Shown: positions 5,940 to 12,843, counted from the stretch's first letter. The stretch is DNA of 13,271 bases from Nanobdellota archaeon (GCA_023131705.1 JAGLZG010000124.1:1-13271), one strand, 5' to 3'. Notes: generated by a model from the letters alone, not told the origin. Numbers and translations: made by a program.

Positions 5940-7358
5940 TTACTTAAACTTCATACCCTGCATACCAGGCATGCCTTTCATGCCGCCCATCTTTTTCATC
6001 ATCTTGTCCATGTTCTTTCCTTTCATCATCTTTACCATCTTTTTTCCCTGAGCATACTGTTTTATCAGCTCTCTGATGTCCTTTGGATTGATACCAGCCC
6101 CTTTTGCAATCCTGTCCACTCTTGCTGCAGAGATTATTTCAGGATTTTCAAGCTCTTCTTTTGTCATTGAACTCATTGCATGCTTCCACTTTTCCAATTT
6201 GCCTTCCTGTGTCTGCAAAAGCTCTTTGGGAAGTTTGAGCTGGCTAAAGCCTGGAATCATTTCTACTATCTTGTTTAATGGCCCCATCTTTTTCATTGCT
6301 ATCATCTGCTCATACAAATCTATTAAAGTAAATTCTCCTTTCAGGAATCTCTTTCCTAAATCTTCTGCCTCTTCTTCTGTTATTGCCTCTTTTGCCTTAT
6401 CCAATAAAGCTGCTATATCACCCATCCCAAGCAGCCTTCCCACAAAGCCCTTTGGATTAAATACCTCAATGTCAGCTATTTTTTCCCCGACACCAATAAA
6501 CTTTATAGGGGCGCCGGAAACAGCGCATGCAGTTAAGGCTCCGCCGCCACGGGCAGTGCCGTCCATTTTAGTTGCAATAATGCCGCTTATTCCGCAGCTT
6601 TCATTAAATTGCTCTGCCTGCTTCTGTGCAGCCTGGCCAATATCAGAAGAAATAACAAGCAGGTTTTCATCCGGCTTAATTTCTTTGTTCAGGGATTCTA
6701 TTTCCTCAATCAGCCCCTTATTCAGGGCATCCCTCCCCGCAGTATCAATTATAATAATATCAAACTTATTATATTCTTTTTCAAACCTTTTCCATATGTT
6801 AATTGGATTTTTTTCTTTCTCGTCAGAAATCGAAGATTTCTGATCGTGCTCAGAAACGTTTCGCGTTTCTGACATGTCTATAAAAACAGGAACATTAACC
6901 TGTTTAGCAATCTGCTCTATCTGGTCCATTGCAGCAGGCCTGTGTATATCTAAACCAACCAAAGCAACCTTATAGCCTCTTTTTGCAAAGTAGTTGGCAA
7001 GTTTTCCGGCGTGGGTAGTTTTCCCGGAAGCAAACAATCCAACCAACATTATCTTAAATGGCTTTTTATTTATATTAATCTTGGATGATTCCCTTCCAAG
7101 GAAACTGACTAATTCTTCATAGACAATATTAATCAGGTGCTCTCTTTTTGTTATTCCTCTTGGCTCTTTTTCCTTTAAAGCCCTGTCTTTTATCCTTTTA
7201 GTCAGCTCAAAAACAAGCTGAACATTAACATCTGCCTGTAACAGGGCCTTTTGTATATCTTTTATTAACTCGTTTATCTGTTTTTCATCTACAAAAATAG
7301 ACTTTGCTATCTTTTGTAAACTATTTCTCAGGCTGCTGCCAAGTTTTTCAAGCACCAT
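5940..7358 (-). CDS. srp54: Signal recognition particle GTPase SRP54
   Basis: A 472-residue SRP54, the GTPase that binds signal sequences and SRP RNA and delivers ribosomes to the membrane receptor FtsY. The N domain is at 1-95. The G domain shows G-L-F-A-S-G-K-T-T (107-115), D-I-H-R-P-A-A (137-143), D-T-A-G-R (205-209), T-K-M-D (263-266) and G-V-G-E (289-292). The M domain includes the RNA-binding R-V-D-R-I-A-K-G-A-G (413-422) and a Met-rich tail (441-470). ATG 7358 sits about 28 nt from a TATA centre, so the mRNA is probably leaderless. Odd: between V-P-V-F-I-D (156-161) and N-P-I-N-I-W (184-189) there are about 20 extra residues, S-E-T-R-N-V-S-E-H-D then Q-K-S-S-I-S-D, encoded by two adjacent palindromes. 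This lengthens the usual 440-450 residues and lies in a surface region of the G domain. It stands alone with no operon partner. Confidence 0.97.
   Translation of the reverse strand: MVLEKLGSSLRNSLQKIAKSIFVDEKQINELIKDIQKALLQADVNVQLVFELTKRIKDRALKEKEPRGITKREHLINIVYEELVSFLGRESSKININKKPFKIMLVGLFASGKTTHAGKLANYFAKRGYKVALVGLDIHRPAAMDQIEQIAKQVNVPVFIDMSETRNVSEHDQKSSISDEKEKNPINIWKRFEKEYNKFDIIIIDTAGRDALNKGLIEEIESLNKEIKPDENLLVISSDIGQAAQKQAEQFNESCGISGIIATKMDGTARGGGALTACAVSGAPIKFIGVGEKIADIEVFNPKGFVGRLLGMGDIAALLDKAKEAITEEEAEDLGKRFLKGEFTLIDLYEQMIAMKKMGPLNKIVEMIPGFSQLKLPKELLQTQEGKLEKWKHAMSSMTKEELENPEIISAARVDRIAKGAGINPKDIRELIKQYAQGKKMVKMMKGKNMDKMMKKMGGMKGMPGMQGMKFK
6823..6872. repeat. Tandem palindromic element inside the SRP54 reading frame
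   Basis: Two perfect 9-bp inverted repeats lie six bases apart. The first has arms TCAGAAATC (6823-6831) and GATTTCTGA (6835-6843) around GAA. The second has arms TCAGAAACG (6850-6858) and CGTTTCTGA (6864-6872) around a 5-nt loop. Both share TCAGAAA/TTTCTGA ends. The element keeps the SRP54 frame and encodes residues about 163-179. A third relative is at 8619-8637. The pattern resembles protein-coding palindromic insertions such as the Rickettsia palindromic elements, without sequence kinship that I can claim. Confidence 0.75.
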
Positions 7359-7382
7359 AATAATACTTTAAACTATTGTTTA

Positions 7383-7390
7383 TTTATAAA
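7383..7390 (-). promoter_or_regulatory. TATA box of srp54 (leaderless)
   Basis: TTTATAAA is centred 28-29 nt from the first base of the ATG at 7358, so transcription should begin at or next to the start codon. No Shine-Dalgarno sequence precedes the ATG, which agrees with a leaderless mRNA. Confidence 0.6.
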
Positions 7391-7441
7391 ATTAACCTAT
7401 TTTATGTTTAGATGTTGGAACTATGAGGGTTTTTAGTAAGG

Positions 7442-7449
7442 TTTAAGTA
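7442..7449 (+). promoter_or_regulatory. TATA-like box of the LOG-family gene (leaderless)
   Basis: TTTAAGTA is centred 26-27 nt before the ATG at 7472, the usual spacing to the transcription start. It is weaker than the other boxes. It shares the 113-bp divergent spacer with the srp54 promoter. Confidence 0.4.
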
Positions 7450-7471
7450 CAAGTAATCTCTTAGTGATTCG

Positions 7472-7981
7472 ATGAAAACTATTACCATATCAGGCACTTC
7501 TAGAGAAAAGGAGGCAAAGAGTTGCAAGAGGCTTGCCAGGGAACTAGGTAAATTGATTGCAGAACGCGGTTATATTTTAATTTCTGGCGGGGGAACTGGA
7601 TTATCAAAATTAGTCGTAGAAAGCTACCATAAGCATGGTGGAAAAAAATACATCGCTTATTTGCCATCGATAAAGGCAATGCGTATAGTCGGTGAAAAAA
7701 TAGGTCCAAAACCAGATAAAATAATTCGTTTGAATTGTGATTATCCTGAACGAAACCTCATAATGATACGCAATTCTCAGGCCCTAATAGCTATGCATGG
7801 AGGTCTGGGTACCTTAGCTGAACTTGTTCATGCTGCAAAAGACTATCAAATACCTGCGGTTGTTATTCATTTTGGTAAATTGACAAAGTATGTCAAAGCA
7901 ATTCACGAATTTAAAGGAAAGGTATTCATAGCAAAGACAGCAAAACAAGCAATTGATTTTATCAAAGCAAAAACATGCTGA
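7472..7981 (+). CDS. LOG/SLOG-family Rossmann nucleotide-binding protein
   Basis: A 169-residue single-domain protein with a Rossmann-like LOG fold. It begins with strand T-I-T-I-S-G-T-S (3-10). The phosphate-binding G-G-G-T-G-L is at 39-44, E-R-N-L-I-M at 93-98, and the signature H-G-G-L-G-T-L-A-E-L at 109-118, equivalent to the family P-G-G-x-G-T-x-x-E with Pro replaced by His. Relatives include LOG phosphoribohydrolases (cytokinin-type and nucleotide 5'-monophosphate cleavage) and molybdenum-cofactor carrier-like proteins (TIGR00725 type). The layout resembles the second group a little more. The substrate is not decidable. The ATG sits one TATA spacing downstream of TTTAAGTA, which suggests a leaderless mRNA. 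It is divergent from srp54 with no visible operon partner. Confidence 0.8.
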   Translation: MKTITISGTSREKEAKSCKRLARELGKLIAERGYILISGGGTGLSKLVVESYHKHGGKKYIAYLPSIKAMRIVGEKIGPKPDKIIRLNCDYPERNLIMIRNSQALIAMHGGLGTLAELVHAAKDYQIPAVVIHFGKLTKYVKAIHEFKGKVFIAKTAKQAIDFIKAKTC

Positions 7982-8066
7982 TGACCTTCCTATTTTAAGA
8001 TGGTTTCAATTATGTCCTTTTGAATATTCTTACCAATTATTAAGCTCCAAGTTCTAACTCAGGGAA

Positions 8067-8348
8067 TTACTTCTTTTTTCTGCTGTAGATTATATCATGA
8101 TGCTGTAAATCTTCAAATTTGATCAGTTTATTATTTTCATCTACCTTGAATGTGAGAACAAAATGGCTGTCAATATGAACCCTTTTAAATTGTTTCATAT
8201 CATGACTTAAATTCTTATAATGATCTGGATTTTTGCTGTTAATAACTTCTTTTATTTTATTCAGTGTTGCTTCATATCTATTCTTGTCTTTCTTAAAAAG
8301 CTTCTTTAGAATTTTGATTAACTTATCACTTCTGACCCAATCATACAT
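8067..8348 (-). CDS. RelE/ParE-family toxin
   Basis: A 93-residue basic protein of the archaeal RelE type, a likely ribosome-dependent mRNA endonuclease. The N-terminal helices (9-38) are followed by Y-K-N-L-S-H-D-M-K-Q-F-K-R-V-H-I (44-59), the core of the family, then the strand F-V-L-T-F-K-V-D (63-70). The C-terminal D-L-Q-H-H-D-I-I-Y (80-88) carries a tyrosine in the place usual for RelE toxins. It starts inside the antitoxin gene: its ATG overlaps the antitoxin stop by 8 nt (ATGTATGA), so the two are coupled, as in most relBE pairs. Length is normal and no key residue is obviously lost, so it is probably active. ParE-like gyrase targeting cannot be excluded by sequence alone, but the R-V-H-I core favours RelE. 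Confidence 0.85.
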   Translation of the reverse strand: MYDWVRSDKLIKILKKLFKKDKNRYEATLNKIKEVINSKNPDHYKNLSHDMKQFKRVHIDSHFVLTFKVDENNKLIKFEDLQHHDIIYSRKKK

Positions 8349-8583
8349 TTTCGATTTCCTTTCTCAAATCGTCTATACTGGTAAATCTTTTAAATTTTCC
8401 TTTGTCTGTTTTTAACAATTCTTCTTTATATTCAGGTCTAAGTTCAGGTTCAAGGAGATCTTCTCCATATTTATCTATCACAAAATTAACAGCTTCAGAC
8501 TTATTTTTCAATCCAAACTTGCCTCTGACTATAGTTAACAATCTATTTTCATATTCTCCTAAAGTTACAATAGTTTGTACCAT
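8341..8583 (-). CDS. RelB-like antitoxin with ribbon-helix-helix domain (DUF2683-like)
   Basis: An 80-residue antitoxin. Residues 2-43 form a ribbon-helix-helix: the beta strand Q-T-I-V-T-L (3-8), helix A (10-20), then L-K-N-K-S-E-A-V-N-F-V-I-D-K-Y (25-39), as in DUF2683 proteins. The C-terminal tail (62-80, F-K-R-F-T-S-I-D-D-L-R-K-E-I) is the part that in relatives wraps around the toxin. It is first in the operon and overlaps the toxin start by 8 nt. Its ribosome site is strong, with AGGTGA (8590-8595 on the minus strand) 6 nt before the ATG. Such antitoxins repress their own promoter, and the palindrome at 8619-8637 sits between the TATA box and the predicted transcription start, the right place for the operator. 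Confidence 0.83.
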   Translation of the reverse strand: MVQTIVTLGEYENRLLTIVRGKFGLKNKSEAVNFVIDKYGEDLLEPELRPEYKEELLKTDKGKFKRFTSIDDLRKEIENV

Positions 8584-8618
8584 TTTTTTTCACCTGTCAA
8601 AAACTTTTAAGAGGCACC

Positions 8619-8637
8619 AGAAATTCGAAGAATTTCT
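8619..8637. repeat. Palindrome at the toxin-antitoxin promoter, related to the SRP54 element
   Basis: Perfect 8-bp arms AGAAATTC (8619-8626) and GAATTTCT (8630-8637) flank a GAA loop. It equals the first SRP54 palindrome with one extra base pair next to the loop. It occupies about -17 to +1 of the predicted transcript, so it may be the antitoxin operator, a copy of a dispersed palindromic repeat, or both. Confidence 0.65.
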
Positions 8638-8643
8638 CAGTAC

Positions 8644-8651
8644 CTTATAAA
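8644..8651 (-). promoter_or_regulatory. TATA box of the toxin-antitoxin operon
   Basis: TTTATAAG on the minus strand predicts a start near 8620 and a leader of about 37 nt that carries the AGGTGA ribosome site. Another AT-rich box further upstream (near 8661-8670) is an alternative. Confidence 0.5.
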
Positions 8652-8757
8652 TTATTATGATTTATAATAAAGTATAACAAACTATTATATAAAGCTTTTG
8701 CTTTTTGCTTGGCTACTTCTTTGCTCCCAAATCTCCAATCCCTTAAAAAAGAAAACC

Positions 8758-8765
8758 TTAATAAA
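8758..8765 (+). promoter_or_regulatory. TATA box of the argS-dph6 operon (leaderless)
   Basis: GAAAACC precedes TTAATAAA, whose centre lies 26-27 nt before the ATG at 8788. This supports 8788, not the longer frame from 8698, as the start. Confidence 0.6.
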
Positions 8766-8787
8766 CACCAATATTCTTATTATTCTC

Positions 8788-10467
8788 ATGGACTTTAAAG
8801 AGCATATAATCAAAGTGCTGAAAAAAGAGACTAATCTCAGGGATATTAACCTGGAGATACCGCCTGATCCTGAGATGGGTGATTGCGCTTTTCCTTGTTT
8901 TGCATTATCCATGGAATTAAAGAAAAACCCTAATGAGATTGCGCAGGACTTATGCAAAAAGATAAAGTTTGACAAGGTAATTAATAAGATAGAAGTAAAA
9001 GGTCCTTATCTTAATTTTTTTGTAAATAAAAAGAATCTATCATCCAAAGTTTTAAAGGATGTTTTCAAGGAAAAAAACAATTTTGGAAAAGGAAAAAATA
9101 AAAAAAGAATAATGGTTGAATTCTCATCACCAAACACAAACAAACCACTGCACTTAGGTCATATAAGAAATAATGTTCTTGGAGATTCTTTGTCAAGAAT
9201 GCTTGCTTTCCAGGGAAACAAAGTTATCAAAGCAAGCTTAGTAAATGACAGGGGCATCCATATCTGCAAATCAATGCTGGCTTATCAAAAGTGGGGTAAA
9301 AAAGAGAATAAAAAAGGAGATCATTTAGTGGGAGACTATTATATATTATTCACAAAAAAAGCAAAAGAGAACCTTAAGCTGGAAGAAGAAGCGCAGGATA
9401 TGCTGAAAAAATGGGAAGATGGCGATAAAAAACTTATACAGTTATGGAAAAAGATGAATTCCTGGGTTCTAAAAGGCTTTGATGAAACTTACAAAAAGTT
9501 AGGGATAAAATTTGACAAAACCTATTATGAAAGCAAAATATATGAAAAAGGGAAAGACATTATAAAAGATGCACTAAAAAAAGGTTTAGCAAGCAAAGAT
9601 GAAGATGATTCTATTTTCATTGATTTAGACAAATACAACCTGGGAAAAAAGGTTTTAATAAGAGCAGATGGAACAGCTATCTACATAACACAGGATATCT
9701 ATCTGGCAAAACTGAAGTTTGATGAATACAAGCTTGACAAGTCAATATATGTTGTTGGCTCTGAGCAGGATTATCATTTTAATGCCTTGTTCAAAACATT
9801 AGAAGTACTAAAATACAAATGGGCTAAAAACTGTTATCACCTAAGCTATGGAATGGTTTACCTTCCATCCGGAAGAATGAAAAGCAGGGAAGGAACAGTT
9901 GTTGATGCTGATGATTTAATAGATGAAATGGAAAAACTGGCTCTAAAAGAGATAAATAAGAGATACAAAAATTTAAGTGAAAAAGAAAAAAAGCAAAGAG
10001 CAGAAAAGATTGGCTTAGGCGCCCTGAAATTCTATATGGCAAAACATGATTCTGCAAAAGACATGCATTACAACCCAGAAGAAAGCATATCATTTGAAGG
10101 AGAGACTGGCCCTTATCTGCAATATACTTATGCAAGAATAAACTCAATACTAAAAAAATATGGAAAAAAGGCAGATGACAACATTAAATTTGAGCTGTTA
10201 AAAGAAGAGAAAGAAAAAGAGCTTGTCAAAGCACTTGGAGATTTTCCTAATATTATAGAAAAAAGTTCAGAAAATCTTAGACCTCATATACTGGCAAGAT
10301 ACCTGCTTGATTTAGCACAACTATTCAATAATTTCTATCACAATTATCCTGTTCTTAAAGCAGAAGAAGAGCTTAAAAAAGCAAGATTACTGCTGATAAG
10401 CTGTGTTAAAGAAATCTTAAAAACCGGCTTAAATCTGTTTGGAATAGATGTTCTTGAAGAGATGTAA
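8788..10467 (+). CDS. argS: Arginine--tRNA ligase (ArgRS)
   Basis: A 559-residue class Ia aminoacyl-tRNA synthetase that charges tRNA-Arg with arginine using ATP. The N-terminal Add1 tRNA D-loop-binding domain is at about 1-90 (P-D-P-E-M-G-D, G-P-Y-L-N-F-F-V-N). The HIGH motif appears as H-L-G-H (122-125) within S-S-P-N-T-N-K-P-L. The KMSKS loop appears as M-K-S-R-E-G (364-369), a normal archaeal variant. D-M-H-Y-N-P-E-E-S-I-S-F and G-P-Y-L-Q-Y-T-Y-A-R precede the helical anticodon-binding DALR domain, which ends the protein. The frame stays open upstream to a TTG at 8698, but those 30 residues are unlike any ArgRS start, and the TATA box fits ATG 8788 with no leader. dph6 follows one base after the stop. 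Confidence 0.97.
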   Translation: MDFKEHIIKVLKKETNLRDINLEIPPDPEMGDCAFPCFALSMELKKNPNEIAQDLCKKIKFDKVINKIEVKGPYLNFFVNKKNLSSKVLKDVFKEKNNFGKGKNKKRIMVEFSSPNTNKPLHLGHIRNNVLGDSLSRMLAFQGNKVIKASLVNDRGIHICKSMLAYQKWGKKENKKGDHLVGDYYILFTKKAKENLKLEEEAQDMLKKWEDGDKKLIQLWKKMNSWVLKGFDETYKKLGIKFDKTYYESKIYEKGKDIIKDALKKGLASKDEDDSIFIDLDKYNLGKKVLIRADGTAIYITQDIYLAKLKFDEYKLDKSIYVVGSEQDYHFNALFKTLEVLKYKWAKNCYHLSYGMVYLPSGRMKSREGTVVDADDLIDEMEKLALKEINKRYKNLSEKEKKQRAEKIGLGALKFYMAKHDSAKDMHYNPEESISFEGETGPYLQYTYARINSILKKYGKKADDNIKFELLKEEKEKELVKALGDFPNIIEKSSENLRPHILARYLLDLAQLFNNFYHNYPVLKAEEELKKARLLLISCVKEILKTGLNLFGIDVLEEM

Positions 10468-10468
10468 G

Positions 10469-11131
10469 ATGAGAGCAGCAGCGCTTGTATCAGGAGGGAA
10501 AGACAGCTTGTTTGCAGCATATAAAGCAGGCACGGAAAATAAGCTGGTGTGCATTATAGCAATAAAAAGCCTTAATCCTGACTCTTTTATGTTTCACCAT
10601 GTCAATATTGAGCTGGTTAAACTGCAGGCAAAGGCAATGGAATTACCATTAATTTTTATAGAAACAAAAGGGAAAAAAGAAGAGGAACTAAAAGACCTGG
10701 AAAATGCAATTCAGATAGCAAAGGAAAAATACAAAATTCAGGGAATAGTATCAGGCGCTATTGCCTCAAACTATCAGAAAACAAGGATTGAGAATATATG
10801 CTTAATGAATAATCTTGATTCTATTACCCCTTTGTGGCATATTAACGCAGAAAGATATATGAACGAGCTGATTGTTGATTTTAATGTAATTATTGCAGCA
10901 ATAGCTGCAGAAGGTTTAAGCAAAGATATGCTTGGGCAGAGAATAGATTTGGCATTGATTGAAAAACTAAAAAAATCAAGCATACACATAGCAGGTGAGG
11001 GTGGTGAATATGAAAGCCTTGTTCTTAACTGCCCTTTATTCAGGAAATCAATAAAAATAATAGAAGCAGAAACAAAGATAGAAAATGATATTACAGGAAA
11101 ATATATTGTTAAAAAGGCTATTTTAACTTAG
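10469..11131 (+). CDS. dph6: Diphthine--ammonia ligase (Dph6)
   Basis: A 220-residue PP-loop ATP pyrophosphatase that performs the last step of diphthamide synthesis, amidation of diphthine on elongation factor 2. Motifs: S-G-G-K-D-S (8-13) for ATP; G-A-I-A-S-N-Y-Q-K-T-R-I-E (96-108); P-L-W (121-123); and the Dph6 signature E-G-G-E-Y-E-S-L-V-L-N-C-P-L-F (177-191). The length is normal for archaeal Dph6, which lacks the eukaryotic C-terminal endoribonuclease-like domains. ATG 10469 lies one base after the argS stop, so translation is coupled; seven extra upstream codons are open but would overlap argS. Its 3' end overlaps that of the convergent RibL gene by 14 bp. It implies that this organism also carries the other diphthamide genes (inference). 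Confidence 0.92.
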   Translation: MRAAALVSGGKDSLFAAYKAGTENKLVCIIAIKSLNPDSFMFHHVNIELVKLQAKAMELPLIFIETKGKKEEELKDLENAIQIAKEKYKIQGIVSGAIASNYQKTRIENICLMNNLDSITPLWHINAERYMNELIVDFNVIIAAIAAEGLSKDMLGQRIDLALIEKLKKSSIHIAGEGGEYESLVLNCPLFRKSIKIIEAETKIENDITGKYIVKKAILT

Positions 11132-11516
11132 AACTCTTATACACATTCTCTTTATATGGCTTTAGCCTTATAATCCCTGTCTTTAACCCAAATTCTTCTA
11201 TTTTATCTTTAAGCCCATCAATAAACTCTTTTTGGTCATAACCTAAACATATAATATCAGGTTTTTCCTCTTTAATAATCCTGTAATAATCAGTTAAATC
11301 CCCTAAAACAACCTTGTCTACTGCCGGAACCTTTTTTATGTTATCTAATCTGGTATTTTCACTGTTTACAGGCATTAACCCTTTTATTTTCTTAACAACA
11401 AGGTCCCTTCCAATAACTGCAACAAGAAAATCACCATGTTTTTTAGCCTCTTTGAGAAAATATAGATGACCTGGATGAATTATATCAAAAGTTCCGAAAA
11501 CCATTACTTTTTGCAT
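11118..11516 (-). CDS. ribL: FAD synthetase / cytidylyltransferase-like protein (RibL)
   Basis: A 132-residue nucleotidyltransferase with the cytidylyltransferase-like signature G-T-F-D-I-I-H-P-G-H (8-17), R-L-D-N-I (56-60), L-G-Y-D-Q (91-95) and a final Y-K-S-S-K (126-130) in place of the family I-S-S/T-T-x-x-R. In archaea such single-domain proteins are often RibL, which transfers AMP from ATP to FMN to make FAD. Glycerol-3-phosphate or other cytidylyltransferases share the fold, so the substrate is not certain. The frame extends 14 codons upstream, but I chose ATG 11516 because the fold begins at M-Q-K-V-M-V-F-G-T-F. It is the third gene of a minus-strand operon, 28 nt after the 50-codon Cys-rich gene, and overlaps the dph6 3' end by 14 bp. 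Confidence 0.83.
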   Translation of the reverse strand: MQKVMVFGTFDIIHPGHLYFLKEAKKHGDFLVAVIGRDLVVKKIKGLMPVNSENTRLDNIKKVPAVDKVVLGDLTDYYRIIKEEKPDIICLGYDQKEFIDGLKDKIEEFGLKTGIIRLKPYKENVYKSSKLK

Positions 11517-11544
11517 TTTAAAAAGAGAAAAAAAAGAAAAAAAG

Positions 11545-11697
11545 CTATCTTTTATCAAGCTTTTTTTCTATGAAATTTAACAATCTGTTTGTTCTGTCGC
11601 TCATATGCATAACAAGGCATTTCATCTCCCTGCTATCATCATATGCCCTGCATTCACTTGTACACTCCCTGTCTGCATAAGGACACTTCACCACCAT
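11545..11697 (-). CDS. Small Cys-rich protein (50 aa), probable metal-binding
   Basis: A short coding region between the DUF5679-like gene and RibL on the same strand. The 50-residue product reads K-C-P-Y-A-D-R-E-C-T-S-E-C-R-A-Y in its first half, with Cys at 5, 12, 16 and 27, then a helical basic tail (R-T-N-R-L-L-N-F-I-E-K-K-L-D-K-R). Four cysteines in a small protein suggest a zinc or iron-sulfur site. It starts with ATG 11697 behind a GGGTGGTG ribosome site and lies 14 nt after the previous stop. I do not recognise the family. Support comes from operon spacing, the ribosome site and the cysteine pattern. Confidence 0.65.
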   Translation of the reverse strand: MVVKCPYADRECTSECRAYDDSREMKCLVMHMSDRTNRLLNFIEKKLDKR

Positions 11698-11711
11698 CAC
11701 CACCCAATTAA

Positions 11712-11858
11712 TTATGCCTTACCCAGTATTCTGCAAACAGTTATTCCACATTTAGGGCACTTTCCTTTAGCCATTCTCATGCCTCTTTTGTTAACAACTT
11801 CTTTGACATCATTCATCTCTGTCTTTTTCTTACACTTTACACAATATCCTTCTACCAT
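11712..11858 (-). CDS. DUF5679-like mini zinc-ribbon protein (48 aa)
   Basis: A 48-residue protein with two CxxC knuckles, C-V-K-C (6-9) and C-P-K-C (34-37), an extra Cys at 42, and the ending G-I-T-V-C-R-I-L-G-K-A. The opening M-V-E-G-Y-C-V-K-C-K-K-K-T-E-M is typical of the DUF5679 family found in archaea and some bacteria. It probably folds as a zinc ribbon; relatives have no proven function. The start at 11858 is preceded by a strong ribosome site (GAGGTGG on the minus strand, 11864-11870). It is the first gene of the operon that continues with a 50-aa Cys-rich gene and RibL. Its size makes it easy to overlook, but motif, ribosome site and spacing all agree. Confidence 0.85.
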   Translation of the reverse strand: MVEGYCVKCKKKTEMNDVKEVVNKRGMRMAKGKCPKCGITVCRILGKA

Positions 11859-11924
11859 ATTTTCCACCTCAAAATGTTTATAAATGCTATTTTAAGCAAT
11901 TTATACATAAAATATGCTTATTTA

Positions 11925-11932
11925 TTTATAAA
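11925..11932 (-). promoter_or_regulatory. TATA box of the zinc-ribbon/RibL operon
   Basis: TTTATAAA predicts a start near 11901 and a leader of about 43 nt containing the GAGGTGG ribosome site. A second TTTATAAA at 11877-11884 is too close to the ATG to allow that ribosome site to be transcribed, so the distal box is preferred. Confidence 0.5.
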
Positions 11933-11939
11933 CTTTTGT

Positions 11940-11957
11940 AAAAAAATAGGCTATTTT
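11940..11957 (-). terminator. Candidate intrinsic-like terminator after the hydrolase
   Basis: On the minus strand AAAATA (11952-11957) and TATTTT (11943-11948) form a 6-bp stem around GCC, ending in U7. It overlaps the hydrolase stop codon. The stem is AT-only and weak, so the U-run is the stronger signal. Confidence 0.4.
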
Positions 11958-12843
11958 AGTGTTTTCCTATGAAATTATGTACATAACTAAATACATTATC
12001 TACATCTTTCCTGTCTTTTTCACTATCATCCTCATCATACCTGATTACAGAGTGTTTGGAGGAATTCACCCATAATATATCCTTATCCAAGGATTTTATG
12101 TTATTGAGCACATACCGGGAACTTTCTGCTCTTACCAGTTCATCATTTAAAGAGTGAATTATAAGGATAGGCTCCTCAACCCTGTATAAGCTTCTTTTTA
12201 CTGTTGACATCAGTTCAATAAGCTCTGCAATAGATCTAGAAGGAATGTTTTCATAATGATAGCCAACATTTTCCTTTTCAATTCCAATATATTCCCATCT
12301 TTTGAATAATTTTAGAATAAAAGAAAATCTTGCTTTTTTATTTACAAAGTATATAGGGGGTGCAACAGCAACTATACCAGCAATATCCTTGTTTTCTGCT
12401 GAGTAGAGAGCACAACCAGCTCCTAAGGAGATTCCAATTATAAATACCTTTTCATGTCTTTCTTTAAGCCTGTCATATTCTTTATCAACATCATTGCACC
12501 AGTCCTGCCAATCCTGTTTTTCAAGATTATAAACATTTGTTCCATGGCCACTCAGCCTTATACTGCTTACTGTTATGCCTTTTTCTGACAAATAGTCAGA
12601 TAAGTTGGTTGTTTGATGCGGGGAAGGGCTTAAACCATGAACCAATAACACAGCCTTGCTTGAGTTATTATCAATAAAAAAAGCCTCATTTCCGAGTTTT
12701 ATACTATCATCACCCAAATCAATACTGTTTTCATACTTAACATAGGGTTTTTCAAATCTGGAAAATATACTGATAGAGACAGGGATTATTAGCAAAACAA
12801 CTAAAATTAATACAACTAACCTCTTTTTATTTTTAATTTTCAT
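11956..12843 (-). CDS. Membrane-anchored alpha/beta hydrolase (carboxylesterase / lipase-like)
   Basis: A 295-residue serine hydrolase. A basic N-terminus and a hydrophobic stretch at about 8-27 form an uncleaved signal anchor, with the catalytic domain probably outside the cell. The fold shows V-L-L-V-H-G (65-70) with the oxyanion-hole residue, S-G-H-G-T (98-102), the nucleophile elbow G-I-S-L-G (137-141, Ser139), Asp234 in H-S-L-N-D-E-L-V, and His264 in S-S-K-H-S-V, so the triad is complete. The layout is closest to Est30-type carboxylesterases and monoacylglycerol lipase-like enzymes, so a short acyl ester or lipid substrate is likely. ATG 12843 overlaps the stop of the upstream two-TM protein by 4 nt (ATGA), which makes them a coupled pair. 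Confidence 0.88.
   Translation of the reverse strand: MKIKNKKRLVVLILVVLLIIPVSISIFSRFEKPYVKYENSIDLGDDSIKLGNEAFFIDNNSSKAVLLVHGLSPSPHQTTNLSDYLSEKGITVSSIRLSGHGTNVYNLEKQDWQDWCNDVDKEYDRLKERHEKVFIIGISLGAGCALYSAENKDIAGIVAVAPPIYFVNKKARFSFILKLFKRWEYIGIEKENVGYHYENIPSRSIAELIELMSTVKRSLYRVEEPILIIHSLNDELVRAESSRYVLNNIKSLDKDILWVNSSKHSVIRYDEDDSEKDRKDVDNVFSYVHNFIGKH

Noticed and set aside
6076..6843. Long open frame antisense to srp54
   Set aside because: It is opposite a strongly conserved gene, its product is low-complexity Ser/Pro/Ile-rich, and no promoter or ribosome site supports it.
7982..8066. Gap between the LOG-family gene and the toxin gene
   Set aside because: Convergent 3' ends with no clear terminator, repeat or small gene.
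8698..8787. A 30-codon upstream extension of ArgRS from a TTG
   Set aside because: The residues look like translated promoter DNA, no ArgRS begins this way, and the TATA box fits a leaderless start at ATG 8788.
11605..11883. Plus-strand frame of 92 codons over the zinc-ribbon genes
   Set aside because: Its His/Cys/Pro-rich product is the mirror of two well-supported minus-strand genes with ribosome sites and CxxC motifs.
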